Source of the DNA: Lytechinus pictus
Lineage: Eukaryota > Echinodermata > Echinoidea > Temnopleuroida > Toxopneustidae
Length of the DNA stretch: 64,000 nucleotides
Assembly (NCBI RefSeq): GCF_037042905.1
Contig: NC_087247.1
Coordinates: 64,379,420 to 64,443,419, forward strand
Direction: 5' to 3'
The position numbers and the translations under genes were made by a program. A model generated the notes under the pieces. That model made no database searches, was not told the origin of the DNA, and was given only the letters and a program-made list of their open reading frames with translations. Below are positions 13,101 to 28,100 of this stretch, piece after piece; the stretch's first letter is position 1; each line of letters starts with the position of its first letter.

Positions 13101-16100
13101 TATTTGGCAATGTGCATGAAAGCAAATTACGGGAACTTTTAGCACAGCGTATAGTAGGGTGCGGGCGTCATGGGTGGCTGCTGAACTAACGATTTTGAAT
13201 CTCACGCATTGCTTGCTTATCAGACCGTATACTGCGCATGCTAGTAACTTCAGGAACTTATCCCGAAGGGTATGTTTCGGGGCAGTGTGAATGTGGGAAT
13301 AATTAACGGGAATTTAGTTCTTGTAATTTAACAGGAATTCTTGTGATCGAGGCGGTTTGAAACCACCTAATGTTATAATTTGTATTTTGAAACTGAAAGA
13401 AATCTTTTTACTTTTGTTTGAGCGTTAGTTAACCTATTGTGTGTCTGTTTTTTTCCTGTTGGTTTGTGTATACCTGGGTCCTATAACGTGAAGCTTAGCA
13501 ATTGATCGTGGAGTGGATTTTTTCGATCAGTTTCTTTGATTGTATTGTATAGTCCTAATCAATCATGAAAATATGCCTCACAATCAATCGCTAAGTTTAT
13601 GTTATAAGGCCCTGTTGTGAAATCAGAACAATTAAAGCTTTCAAGCGCATTATGAATCAAGGGAAAACCTGAAGAAATAATGTTTCCATATTATCAACTC
13701 CCAAAAGATTGCACAGAAAGAATGAGTGTATGAAAAAAAGGAATAACTTCTACTTTTTACTTATTTTCCCAAAGCTGGATTTTTATAATCAACTTCTTCA
13801 GATATAAATGAAAAAATTGAGTTTTCATTTTATGCCATATCTCTATCAGAACATATTTACCTTCTGATTTCTCCAATTACATGTAGTCTTGCAGTATGAA
13901 CTAAAATCTTCATGAAATGTTGTTGTTTTTTTCAAGATAATTTTTCTGCTTGTGAATATTTGTATTGGCTTATGATGATATGCTGCCAGGGCCAGGTTTA
14001 AGGTACAGCATGTCAGGATGAAAATACCATATGTCTAATATTGAGAATTTATTTTTAGCATATGTGTTTTTTATAAACATGCCTTCAGGCCTTGAATCAC
14101 TCAATCATCTTAGAGTCTTTACATGGTATGTAGGTTGTGTTCAAGTCAACTACTATGGAATATTGGAATTAATATTTTAATGACTATTTGCTTTAGATGT
14201 GGTTGTATGAAAGCATTTTTTGGGGTGTCTTAATATAGAACTATTAATGCTGACAGTGGTTTATAGGTTTTGTATCATGAATATTCAGAACCATTGTTGC
14301 TAAAATCACTTTAAAAAAGGAGATTTAATCATAATTCTATGACATAATCTTGATATCAAGTGGTCTGGTTTGGGTATGCTATTTGCACACACTTTTCATA
14401 TAATTCCAGAGAGAATCAGTACAGTAGTGCTGATTTATGTAATAGTAATCCTTGCTTTAAATGATTGCTTGAACACTTCCCTGTAGTACCAAAGACACCG
14501 TTATCACTACCTTCCTAAAACTAGTTTACTTGAAACTAGTTAAAACGTGTTAAAAGAACGGTCGAAGCGATCTTCCAAACCGGTTCATAAAACCACCTCG
14601 CGATGTAGTTTTCAAGATTTCTTTGCCTTGTTAAACTGGTTTTAGCGTAAGTGAGGACACAAGCGTTCTTCGGGGAGCGATCTTCGCACATTTTGAGTGC
14701 GCTACTCCACACACTATGTGTAGAATGCTTACGCTGCGGTTTTGAATTTTTGCGCGAAACGTGTCACCCCACTGAAGGCGTTCCCATAGCAATAAGTTTA
14801 ATATTTTCATATTTTTAAAATGAAATACGAAATAAAGGTTATTGCATCTTTAAATTTTGCATTGTTTTGGTGAAACAGTTGTATGCCAATAATAATAATT
14901 CAAGCATGCGCGGAACTACATGTATACTGTTCATCTTGGTTAAAGGTGCTCAGCTGAGCAAGGAGTTTCACTCATTTGTGCATGCTCGAGGCAGCGTGTA
15001 TATCCAGCTAACAGACCCGATTCTGTGCTACCAGAAGGAGTTTGTAAGAACCCTCGCGTTATTTTAGTTGCTTCACTTCAATTTACTGCTGGTACTAAGC
15101 CTAATTTGTTAACCTTGACAGCCAGTCACAGCTCGTCATTTACCGTCAATAATGATTTAATGCAATGAATGTGTTGATGATGTCTTATCTCCACTTTCTT
15201 TCTTTAAAAAGTTGATACACCAATGATGATCTTACACATTGAGTCAGTAGTCAATCCTAGATTTATATTCTTTGAGCATAAAACTTGAATAATTTTAGAT
15301 TTTCCTATTCATTTCAAAATGAAGAGTGGGGGAAATTCTATTAGAGCTCTGATTGCTTATTGATGATAGGCATTGAAATGTTTCAATGAAATGATATTAA
15401 AAATGGAAAACTTGAAAATTAATATAACTTAATTACTACCTGATAATGTCTGCATTTTGCTTGTTTAGATTACCCTATTTATTGAAATGGTTTTCATTTT
15501 CAGCTCGAAATACATTAAAAAATTCTTATGAATTTCTTCTGATACCTGTATATATAGATTTTCTCATTAAATTGTAGTAACATGATGTATATTGTGTAAA
15601 CTAAGATTCATTTTTATAAACCACAGTGTACCAACATTACTGAAATATTTTTAGAACTCTTTATCCACTTAAAATTTAGTTTTGAAAACCGGTTTTTGAA
15701 CTGTACTTTGAGGGCCGCTATAAAACCAATTCCTTGTATTGTAAAGTAATATCCGTCTTGTGGTTTCCTATTACAGGAAGCAATTGAAAGTGTGGACTTT
15801 GTATCAGCTAATCTCATCAATCCAGGTACGTTGTTTGGTTCTCCTCTTCTTGAAACATCCACTTGAAGTTAATCTGGAGTTGTGGTTGAATTTTAGTAGT
15901 CATTGGCAAGAAAATTTATTACAATATTAATCATGCGAAAACATAGAAAATCAATCAATCATTGAAAACATTCTCTAAACTTTACTCCTGAAGCTTATTG
16001 AATTGTTCCAAATGCTAAATGTTTTAATAAATCACCAATCAGATGTATTGCATTTTGGAGACAAATTTGCACTTGTAAATTTTTTTATGATTTACTGATA

Positions 16101-19100
16101 TCAAATTTAAGAACTCTTTTTTTTTTAAATTAAATAGGCCTATCTTTATTTGTCATTTTCTTTTTAGAATCAATTAGAGTTGGTTTCTAGTAAGTTTAGA
16201 GATGTTTTTGTTTTCTAGGTTCAGTCTCTAAAGTTTTCTCTGATGGGGATGATTCATATGATATTGTAGTCAACCTAGCAGCCGAGACTCAGTATGGCAG
16301 AGCTGATGTGGTGAGTACAACATATAATATCAATATCATACCCCTTTTCTGAAGACTGACATTTCACAGTGTACCTATTTCTATAATAAACAGTTTTTGT
16401 CTCGCCTGCATAGCAGAGAGAGACTATAAGCGCCCCTTTTCCGACGTTTTTTCCGTCAATATTGAAATCTTCAACAAGATTAAGTTTTTGAAATGTCATC
16501 ATTTAGTATATAAACCTAGTTCATGAAACTTGGACATACAGCACCATGAGGGTAATCAAGTATTTACTGAACATCCTTCCTGAGTTTCGGATCACATGAC
16601 CAAGGTCAAAGGTCTTTAGGGTCAATGAACTTAGACCATGTTGGGGGAATCAATATTGAAATCTTAACGTTAAGTTTTTGTCTCACCTGCGATGCAGAGT
16701 GAGACTATAGGCGCCGCTTTTTCGACGGCAGTGGCGTCAACACCAAATCTTAACCGAAGATTAAGTTTTTGAAATGACAGCATAACTTAGAAAGTATATG
16801 GACCTAGTTCATGAAACTTGGTTATGAGGTTATTCAATTATTACTGAACACCCTGCCTGAGTTTCAGGTCACATGACCAAGGTCAAAGGTCATTTAGGGT
16901 CAATGAACTTAGACCATGTTGGGGGAATCAACATCAAAATCTTAACCCAAGGTTAAGTTTTTGAAATGTCATCATAACTTTAAAAGTTTATGGATCTGAT
17001 TCATGAAACTTGGACATAAGAATAATCAAGTATCACTGAACATCCTGTGCGAGTTTCAGGTCACATGATTGAGGTCAAAGTCATTTAAAGTCAATGAACT
17101 TTGGCCAAGTTGGGGGTATTTGTTAAATTACCATCATAACTTTATAAGTTTATTGGTCTAGTTCATAAAACTTGGATATAAAAGTAATCAAGTATCACTG
17201 AACATCCTGTGCGAGTTTCAGGTCACATGATTGAGGTCAAAGTCATTTAAGGTCAATGAACTTTGGCCAAGTTGGGGGTATTTGTTAAATTACCATCATA
17301 ACTTTATAAGTTTATTGGTCTAGTTCATAAAACTTGGATATAAGAGTAATCAAGTATCACTGAACATCCTGTGCAAGTTTTAGGTCACATGACCAAGGTC
17401 AAAGGTCAATGAACTTTGGCCATGTTGGGGGAAATTGTTGAATAACCACCATAACTCCAAAAGTGTATGGATCTAGTTCCTAAAACTTGGACATAAGAGT
17501 AATCAAGTATCACTGAACATCCTTTGCAAGTTTCAGGTCACATGACCAAGGTCAACGGTCATTTAAGGTCAACAAACTTTGGCCAAGTTGGGGGGTATTT
17601 GTTGAATTACCATCATAACTTTGAAAGTTTATGGATCTGATTCATGAAACTTAGACATAAGAGTAATCAAGTATCACTGAACATCCTGTGCGAGTTTCAG
17701 TTCACATGACCAAGGTCAATGGACTTTGGCCAAGTTGGGGGTATCTGTTGAATTACCATCATAACTTAAAGAGTTTATAGATCTGATTCATGAAACTTGG
17801 ACATAAGAGTAGTCAGGTATCACTGAACATCCTGTGCGAGTTTCAGGTCATATGATCAAGGTCAAAGTCATTTAAGGTCAACAAACTTTCGCCAAGTTGG
17901 GGGTATTTGTTGAATTACCATCATAACTTTGAAAGTTTATGGATCTGATTCATGAAACTTAGACATAAGAGTAATCAAGTATCACTGAACATCCTGTGCG
18001 AGTTTCAGGTCACATGACCAATGTCAATGGACTTTGGCCAAGTTGGGGGTATCTGTTGAATTACCATCATAACTTAAAGAGTTTATAGATCTGATTCATG
18101 AAACTTGGATATAAAAGTAATCAAGTATCACTGAACATCCTGTGCGAGTTTCAGGTCACATGATTGAGGTCAAAGTCATTTAAGGTCAATGAACTTTGGC
18201 CAAGTTGGGGGTATTTGTTAAATTACCATCATAACTTTATAAGTTTATTGGTCTAGTTCATAAAACTTGGATATAAGAGTAATCAAGTATCACTGAACAT
18301 CCTGTGCAAGTTTTAGGTCACATGACCAAGGTCAAAGGTCAATGAACTTTGGCCATGTTGGGGGAAATTGTTGAATAACCACCATAACTCCAAAAGTGTA
18401 TGGATCTAGTTCCTAAAACTTGGACATAAGAGTAATCAAGTATCACTGAACATCCTTTGCAAGTTTCAGGTCACATGACCAAGGTCAACGGTCATTTAAG
18501 GTCAACAAACTTTGGCCAAGTTGGGGGGTATTTGTTGAATTACCATCATAACTTTGAAAGTTTATGGATCTGATTCATGAAACTTAGACATAAGAGTAAT
18601 CAAGTATCACTGAACATCCTGTGCGAGTTTCAGTTCACATGACCAAGGTCAATGGACTTTGGCCAAGTTGGGGGTATCTGTTGAATTACCATCATAACTT
18701 AAAGAGTTTATAGATCTGATTCATGAAACTTGGACATAAGAGTAGTCAGGTATCACTGAACATCCTGTGCGAGTTTCAGGTCATATGATCAAGGTCAAAG
18801 TCATTTAAGGTCAAAGTCATTTAAGGTCAACAAACTTTCGCCAAGTTGGGGGTATTTGTTGAATTACCATCATAACTTTGAAAGTTTATGGATCTGATTC
18901 ATGAAACTTAGACATAAGAGTAATCAAGTATCACTGAACATCCTGTGCGAGTTTCAGGTCACATGACCAATGTCAATGGACTTTGGCCAAGTTGGGGGTA
19001 TCTGTTGAATTACCATCATAACTTAAAGAGTTTATAGATCTGATTCATGAAACTTGGATATAAAAGTAATCAAGTATCACTGAACATCCTGTGCGAGTTT

Positions 19101-22100
19101 CAGGTCACATGATTGAGGTCAAAGTCATTTAAGGTCAATGAACTTTGGCCAAGTTGGGGGTATTTGTTAAATTACCATCATAACTTTATAAGTTTATTGG
19201 TCTAGTTCATAAAACTTGGATATAAGAGTAATCAAGTATCACTGAACATCCTGTGCAAGTTTTAGGTCACATGACCAAGGTCAAAGGTCAATGAACTTTG
19301 GCCATGTTGGGGGAAATTGTTGAATAACCACCATAACTCCAAAAGTGTATGGATCTAGTTCCTAAAACTTGGACATAAGAGTAATCAAGTATCACTGAAC
19401 ATCCTTTGCAAGTTTCAGGTCACATGACCAAGGTCAACGGTCATTTAAGGTCAACAAACTTTGGCCAAGTTGGGGGGTATTTGTTGAATTACCATCATAA
19501 CTTTGAAAGTTTATGGATCTGATTCATGAAACTTAGACATAAGAGTAATCAAGTATCACTGAACATCCTGTGCGAGTTTCAGTTCACATGACCAAGGTCA
19601 ATGGACTTTGGCCAAGTTGGGGGTATCTGTTGAATTACCATCATAACTTAAAGAGTTTATAGATCTGATTCATGAAACTTGGACATAAGAGTAGTCAGGT
19701 ATCACTGAACATCCTGTGCGAGTTTCAGGTCATATGATCAAGGTCAAAGTCATTTAAGGTCAAAGTCATTTAAGGTCAACAAACTTTCGCCAAGTTGGGG
19801 GTATTTGTTGAATTACCATCATAACTTTGAAAGTTTATGGATCTGATTCATGAAACTTAGACATAAGAGTAATCAAGTATCACTGAACATCCTGTGCGAG
19901 TTTCAGGTCACATGACCAATGTCAATGGACTTTGGCCAAGTTGGGGGTATCTGTTGAATTACCATCATAACTTAAAGAGTTTATAGATCTGATTCATGAA
20001 ACTTGGATATAAAAGTAATCAAGTATCACTGAACATCCTGTGCGAGTTTCAGGTCACATGATTGAGGTCAAAGTCATTTAAGGTCAATGAACTTTGGCCA
20101 AGTTGGGGGTATTTGTTAAATTACCATCATAACTTTATAAGTTTATTGGTCTAGTTCATAAAACTTGGATATAAGAGTAATCAAGTATCACTGAACATCC
20201 TGTGCAAGTTTTAGGTCACATGACCAAGGTCAAAGGTCAATGAACTTTGGCCATGTTGGGGGAAATTGTTGAATAACCACCATAACTCCAAAAGTGTATG
20301 GATCTAGTTCCTAAAACTTGGACATAAGAGTAATCAAGTATCACTGAACATCCTTTGCAAGTTTCAGGTCACATGACCAAGGTCAACGGTCATTTAAGGT
20401 CAACAAACTTTGGCCAAGTTGGGGGGTATTTGTTGAATTACCATCATAACTTTGAAAGTTTATGGATCTGATTCATGAAACTTAGACATAAGAGTAATCA
20501 AGTATCACTGAACATCCTGTGCGAGTTTCAGTTCACATGACCAAGGTCAATGGACTTTGGCCAAGTTGGGGGTATCTGTTGAATTACCATCATAACTTAA
20601 AGAGTTTATAGATCTGATTCATGAAACTTGGACATAAGAGTAGTCAGGTATCACTGAACATCCTGTGCGAGTTTCAGGTCATATGATCAAGGTCAAAGTC
20701 ATTTAAGGTCAAAGTCATTTAAGGTCAACAAACTTTCGCCAAGTTGGGGGTATTTGTTGAATTACCATCATAACTTTGAAAGTTTATGGATCTGATTCAT
20801 GAAACTTAGACATAAGAGTAATCAAGTATCACTGAACATCCTGTGCGAGTTTCAGGTCACATGACCAATGTCAATGGACTTTGGCCAAGTTGGGGGTATC
20901 TGTTGAATTACCATCATAACTTAAAGAGTTTATAGATCTGATTCATGAAACTTGGACATAAGAATAATCAAGTATCACTGAACATCCTGTGCGAGTTTCA
21001 GGTCACATGATTGAGGTCAAAGTCATTTAACCACTTGACTGCTATAGGCTGTAATGCGCACTGACCCCCTGGTGCTACTGAATGGGACTAACAAGTTAGA
21101 TCTATTTGGGACTACAACCGACAGCAACTTGGGGGGGAAAATTCTAAATAATCACATCACTTTCCTCATCACTATTTCCAACATCCATTAATAAAATCAT
21201 CCTCCCCTTCTGACCCAGATCTTTCACTAAATTTATCACTCCTATTGTCAAAAGTTTCTTCAAAATCCTTCTGATTCACTTCTCCACTGCGAGTCGCCAT
21301 TTTGAACTGAGCGTCGTACACTTTCACTATGGCAGAGTGAATACAAACATTTATAAATCACTGCAAAAGTTTCGATAACTTTTTTGGAATGGCGCCATCT
21401 GGTGTCCATTGTCAGAAATTTGATATACACACGCTGTTTTCATTGTAGGGGCTTTAACAGCGAGGTGCTGACGCCTCAAACAGAAGATAGGTCAAGCACG
21501 TAATATTACGTGCCTCGCACAGATTGTACGCTCGCCCAGCACGTAATATTACGTGCTGCGCAGTCAAGTGGTTAAGGTCAATGAACTTTGGCCAAGTTGG
21601 GGGTATTTGTTAAATTACCATCATAACTTTATAAGTTTATTGGTCTAGTTCATAAAACTTGGATATAAGAGTAATCAAGTATCACTGATCATCCTGTGCA
21701 AGTTTTAGGTCACATGACCAAGGTCAAAGGTCAATGAACTTTGGCCATGTTGGGGGAAATTGTTGAATAACCACCATAACTCCAAAAGTGTATGGATCTA
21801 GTTCCTAAAACTTGGACATAAGAGTAATCAAGTATCACTGAACATCCTTTGCAAGTTTCAGGTCACATGACCAAGGTCAACGGTCATTTAAGGTCAACGA
21901 ACTTTGGCCAAGTTGGGGGTATTTGTTGAATTACCATCATAACTTTGAAAGTTTATGGATCTGATTCAGGAAACTTAGACATAAGAGTAAACAAATATCA
22001 CTGAAGATCCTGTGCGAGTTTCAGGTCACATGACCAAGGTCAATGGACTTTGGCCAAGTTGGGGGTATCTGTTGAATTACCATCATAACTGAAAGTTTAT

Positions 22101-25100
22101 AGATCTGATTCATGAAACTTGGACATAAAAGTAATCAAGTATCACTGAACATCCTGTGCGAGTTTCAGGTCACATGATCAAGGTCAAAGTCATTTAAGGT
22201 CAACAAACTTTGGCCAAGTTGGGGGTAGTTGTTGAATTACTATCATAACTTTGAAAGTTTATGGATCTGATTCATGAAACTTGGACATAAGAGTAATCAA
22301 GTATTACTGAACATCCAGTGCGAGTTTCAGGTCATGTGGCCAAGGTTAAAGGTCATATTTATCGTCAATGAACTTTAGTCATGTTGGGGATATTTGTTGA
22401 ATTGCCATCATAACTGAAAGTATGTGGATCTCGTTAATGAATCTGAGACATAGTATCACTTGACATCCTGTAGGAGTATCAGGTCTCATGACCAAGGTCA
22501 AAAGTTATTTAAGGTCAAATGTTGGGGGTATTTGTCAAATTGCCATCATAACTTTGAAATTTTTTGGATCTCGTTAATGAAATGTGGACATAAGGTTTTT
22601 TTTTATCTCGTTCATGAAATGTGGACATGGGGGTTATCAAGTATCACTGATCGTTTTGCACCAGTCTTAAGTCTTATGATGAAGGTCAAAGGTTTTTAAT
22701 GAACATAGTAAACAAATATATCAGGCTTTGAGAAAGTATAGAGGAATTATTTATCCGAGGTTGGTCTGGCAACGCGGAACGCGGATTGTGCTTGCGCCGA
22801 CGCATCATGGGACTTACCCGGGAGAGAAAGAGAGCTGACCCGTGCGCCCGAGAGTTGGTTTTCTGAAATAATGACGTCAGAATATTGGTAATAGCGAAAA
22901 ATGTATCGAGGTCTGATGTCACGCAACATCATAGTTGAAATATATTTGGTCACATGATGGTATTTGAACCAATCACTATACAGGATTTAATCTATGTAGG
23001 ATGTTTATAATAATATATGAATGGTGTTCTTTGTGAATAGTTATTCAAAGTCAGCACTGCTGATAAATTGAATCGCGTAATGCAGGCAGGACAGCCAGAG
23101 GCGTTCCACTTGTTAAATGGTTACATTGGGGAGGGTCAAGGCGAAAATCCTTTTACACCACTGAATAAATTCAATTCATATATAGTGTTGAATGGAGGAT
23201 GTCACTTGGGACCAATTTCTAAACCTCTGAAATTTGAAAAAAAGGAATGTTGTAATATGAACATATTAATCATAGCCCCATTCATTTGGAATGGTACAGT
23301 TTATTGAAAGCAAGACACTAATTAATCTTCTTGAGATGGTAAGAGAAGTTGTCCAAGAAACGTCATCATTATCTTGACTGTGACAGTTATTAGAAGGCTG
23401 AAATGATGGGACATCCCTAATACTCATATACAGGAGAAAGTTAGCCACAAATCTTATGGCAAGATATCTGTCTATTATTAAAATTCTTATTTAAATTGTA
23501 GTTATAAATATTTTTTTTTCTATTTTATTGGTAGATATATGAGGAAGGCATTGTAAAACTCAGCCAGAATTGCGCCCGTGAAGCAGTAGCTAGAAATGTC
23601 AAGAAATATATTGAGCTATCAACAGGTCAAGTTTATTCTTCAGACAAGGTAGGCCCTACATATAGTAACAATTTATAGTTACTTCACTAGGAATGAGTTA
23701 CTGCTAATTTTATATCCTCTCTTTTTCAATCCATAATTATATGTGATATTATGGTTATATTTTTTAAAATATCATTAGCGTAGTCCACTCCCAAAAGTAG
23801 TTGATTTAGATAGAATGGTGAAAAAAATTGAATAAAAGTAACAATTATGCTGAAAATTTCATGAAATATGGCTTGAATGAGTAGATTGATACTATTTATT
23901 TGCATTGTGAAAGAAGAGAGGGATATTGTATTCAAAATTTTCTTTAGTCTCACCATGGACCCTACCACAAAGAGTATTGTGTTTCTCCTTGGTTTCACAA
24001 AACAATTTTATGTACAGTCTGGTTAATATGCTAATGTGTTTGTCATTTATGTCACATAATCTCTATTTTTATTTCATTGTATCTCATAATTCAATTATTC
24101 AATTCAATTATCCTCCTTGACCATATAAAATTACAATCATTAAAACATCAATAATCAAGAGCTTCCTTGATCTACAAAAAGTAAAGTATTGTGTGTTGCC
24201 CCTCTTATTTTGCATCCCCTTTGTCATTGTGTCATGAGACAAAGCAATATCTTTTAGTAATTTATCAGTCTAATCATTTTTTTGTAATCAATTTGTTTTT
24301 AAAACACAAACAAATTTAAAAAGAATGTGGTTGATGATCATAACATTGGTGGTCATCCGAACACAAATGACACTGCAAACCTCTTTCAGAGAAAATCGAC
24401 TTCAAAGTTTACAATAGTTGTCACACTGAGTTCCTGAGCCTTTATACAACATATTCATTGCGAGAAAAATACATGGTTGGAAAGACCAAGACAATTGCCT
24501 GACATTGGTATCTTTATATTTACACAAAACCAAGGATCAGAGAAAATATCGAAAAAGAGCTACCGGTACATGCTTGTAATTTTGGATTGAGCGGTTTAGA
24601 TTTTCCCTGTACAAAAACGCCATAGGAGATACAATCGTTTTGTCACCTGCAAAGTCATTGCAGTGCCGATATGACGGTTTGGCATTCGCATATTAAGTGT
24701 GCGCAGCTGTTGTTTGCTCTGCTACAGTACCCGTTTCCATTGGGATTTGCGTATTTTATCAACAATTTGTATGGCATCGCCGTGAAAATCCTCTCATGTC
24801 TCAGAAACTAAAATAAATTGCATCCTATAAATTTAGTTATGAATAGAATAGGACTTGTACTTTCATTTTCTGCAAAAATCTCAAAATCTATTAAAAAAAA
24901 AACCAGAATTGACTGATACAACAGTTCCGATGAACGCCAATGATAAGTTTATAGACTTAAGGTAGTGAGGTATTGATTGTCATGATATTGATGTAGTTTG
25001 CTGAATTCATAAAAATACATAAATAGTGATAATATGTTCATAAGTATAGTGCTGCTACTATGTGCATATACTCAACTGATATCATACCTCAAAGTTCTGT

Positions 25101-25137
25101 AGCAGAGCCGCCATATAGGCACAAAAGCGAAAATATG

Positions 25138-25178
<41 letters not shown>

Positions 25179-28100
25179 CATTAAAATAGCTTAGTACTTA
25201 TTCCTGGTATCCTTGGAATAAAACCTGATTTCAGAAATCCAGCAAGGAAAGTTCTTCCAAGCTTTCTCCATGGACAGGCATTGCTAAATGTAAATTACAA
25301 GTAGAAGAAGAACTCAAGAAGATTGATGGGTAAGTTTAATTTCTGTCTATTCACCCATTTCATTCTCAGACACTTCTATCTCTTCATCTCCCACACTTAT
25401 TCCTTCCCTGTTATATTCCCCCGTATCCCTCTTTCCAGTTCTTGCAAAATAGGACTGGATTTTGTGGCTATGAATGTATTAAAGGCAGATGTCTTCACAT
25501 AACTGAATTGCTCATGAACAAAAGGTAGAGAAGAATGGAAGAACTTTGACATATCTTTTAATATTTTCTCCCCAAATTAGTTTAGTTGATTAGAGTGTTT
25601 GGTTGTCTCTCTTCCCAGGAGCTGTTGAAGACTTGTTGCTGGTTGACTAGAAACCATGAAGTATTCCATAATAATCTAATTTAATCATATCATATCATTT
25701 CTTTATCCTACAGATTAAACTACTGTGTATTAAGGCCAGCAATTGTGTATGGACTAGGAGACAAATATGGCTTGAGTGAGTAAATTGAAACGAGAGGGAG
25801 GTTATTTGTTTTGTTGAACTATCATTTTATGTTTTACTATTGTGTATTTTCATGTAGATTGCTGCTACTGAAAAGTGTGTCACATGATACTGTATGTGAG
25901 ATGTTTTCTATTTTTAAGTTTTCATACTAGTTTATGAGATTAATTATCGCCTATTAGTCAATAAGAATGTTTGTAACTATTTGAATTTTTTAGTACAGGT
26001 TAAATTGCCATTGTTGCGTGCTAAAGTAAATTAATTTTGTTTCAAATTCAATGTTTCCTCCCCCTTGTTTTACAGCTCCTAGATTAATAATTGGTGCAGT
26101 TTATAGACAGCTGGGAGAAAAGATGGAGGTGAGAAATTAATTTCTGCAATTTTGTAATTTCTTGTTTGATCTTTGTAGAAAATACAGGAGGCTCATTAAT
26201 GGACCACATTGATGGTCAAGCTTTTCATTTAATGTGAAGATATAAAGTTGTTAATCACTAAAATATCTTCAAGATGAAATGGAAAGTATTCATAATAAAC
26301 ATACTAGGCCCGTTTTGAAAGTCCATTTTTGATGCACGTGTACACGGCGTGTTTTTCGGTCATGTACACGTAGAGTTTGTAAAAACTGAGAGCCAGTTAT
26401 TTTACGTAATATGATAACTTGCGTTAGGCCTACGTCATATCAATTATTTAGTAAACAGCTTTGATTCGATCGAAGATCGATGCATCGAAATTTTAAGGTG
26501 GAAAAATCAAGCCCATTTTTTTGCTCTGTCATGACCGTGCTGAAAAACAACTAAAAAAAACCAAAAGGTATCCAAGCATTCTTCTCAAAATATCTAAAAC
26601 ATTGATATTTGCAGATGACAATATATACGTTTGAAATAAAATGATATGGAAGACAGAATCACGCAGAGTCGATCCGAACAACGATTCTCGGTCAACTCAC
26701 AGTCCAGACTCGCACACACACTACATGACTACAGCCGGCCCCTTAATACACTCGCTCTCCCGAAACGACAGGCTAGCTTGCCGCCCAACAAGTGCTATAC
26801 GAGCGGAGACCAACTTGCCTGAGATGTAGTTGGATCCAAATTGAGCTCCAAATGGATGGGAATAAATATCATACGTAATTTTCTCAGGATGGTCATTGGA
26901 ATTGGTATTCTATGCTGATATAACGATTGTGAGAAAAGTTTGTTAGTTATGACAATGTTCAAGAATTTATCATGACAATGATGTGATTGATAATCCATTT
27001 TTAGACACAGGACAATGCAGAGCACTGATTTGATCGAAATAAATACGAATGTCTCAAATTGAGCTCTAAATTTATATGATTGATTATTGGATGTAAATTA
27101 TTGTTAAATTATTACGATTTGAAAACATTCTTTGGCCATACTAAAAATAATGGTAATGTCAGCAAAGTTATGTTATTTTGGAATATGGAAGTACTCTGGA
27201 CGTCTCCGAGATAAAGAAGCACCGGCATTGGGCATGCGCAATTGATGACATAATTTTCCATTCATGAATTCAGAGAGCTCTAAATTCTAATGCGGAGTTG
27301 GGCACAAACAAGCTTCAAATTAATGGGAATAAATATCAAACATAATTTTCGCTGCTTTCTCATGTAAAATTGTATTCTATGGTGATATAACGATCATGAG
27401 AAGAGTTTCTGCAACGACGATGTTTGAATATGAATCCTGATATGATAGTTGTTGTTTAGACAAGTGCACCCATCGCTCTAAATTCATAATAGTGATCATA
27501 ATAATAATTGGATTTATATAGCGCTTTTTCCAGAGGATACAAAGCGCTGAAATCATTTGCAAATTATTGTTCAAATATTACGATTAAATTAAAATTTTCT
27601 ATGGTCATAATAAGAAATATTGTTAATGAAAGCAAGATTCCTTTTACGTTGATTGCATTATGATTTTCCTTCTAGATCAATTTTGATCTGGTTTGATTAA
27701 AGCACATTGCACATGCGCGATCAATGACGATAAATTCCATTTTATATTCATGAATTCATCATGCATGAATTACCTCAGCACGAACATACGAGTGAGACTC
27801 AAACTAGGATCAAAATAAACTTCAAATTAATGGAGAATAGGCATCATAATTACACAATAGGTTTCATTTTGGGGAAATATAAAGTTAGTAGTAGTTACTA
27901 CGAAAAGGCATGGATAAAAGGTCATAGCTCATTTTTTTATCAAGCATTACGTCACTGCATTGTATGTAAACTTCGTGCCCCAGGCCGCTCCAAGACAGAT
28001 TTCATTCATTAAACATTTGTGAGCGCTGTGGCTTCTTGCTCAAATACAGAACTTCAAGGGTGGGTATGAAAGTCGAATTTTGTGATTAAAATTTGTGCAG

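Larger units (their letters stand above)
16394..23115 (+). mobile_element. Large GGTCA-repeat element (copy E1)
   Basis: The head is TTTTTGTCTCGCCTGCATAG followed by CAGAGAGAGAC; a second head starts at about 16674, so the first 280 bp are partly duplicated. The tail ends CGCGTAATGCAGGCAGGAC then GCCAGAGGCGTTCCACTTG. The complement of the tail contains GTCTTGCCTGCATTACGCG, resembling the head, so the ends are imperfect inverted repeats. Between them are tandem units of about 130-160 bp, each with TCATGAAACTTGGACATAAG, CACTGAACATCCTG and runs of AGGTCA half-sites. There is no long reading frame, so it is non-autonomous or a transposon-borne satellite. Sense copies occur at 30490-31146 and 31554-33560, an antisense one at 58781-59804. 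Confidence 0.75.

Noticed and set aside
14867..15067. Possible gene 1 exon with a GTAAGA donor
   Set aside because: Exons b and c join in phase and match the family pattern without it, and the text does not fit an SDR.
17000..22300. CRISPR-like array, because of regular repeats
   Set aside because: Units are 130-160 bp tandem repeats without unique spacers, in an intron of a eukaryotic gene.
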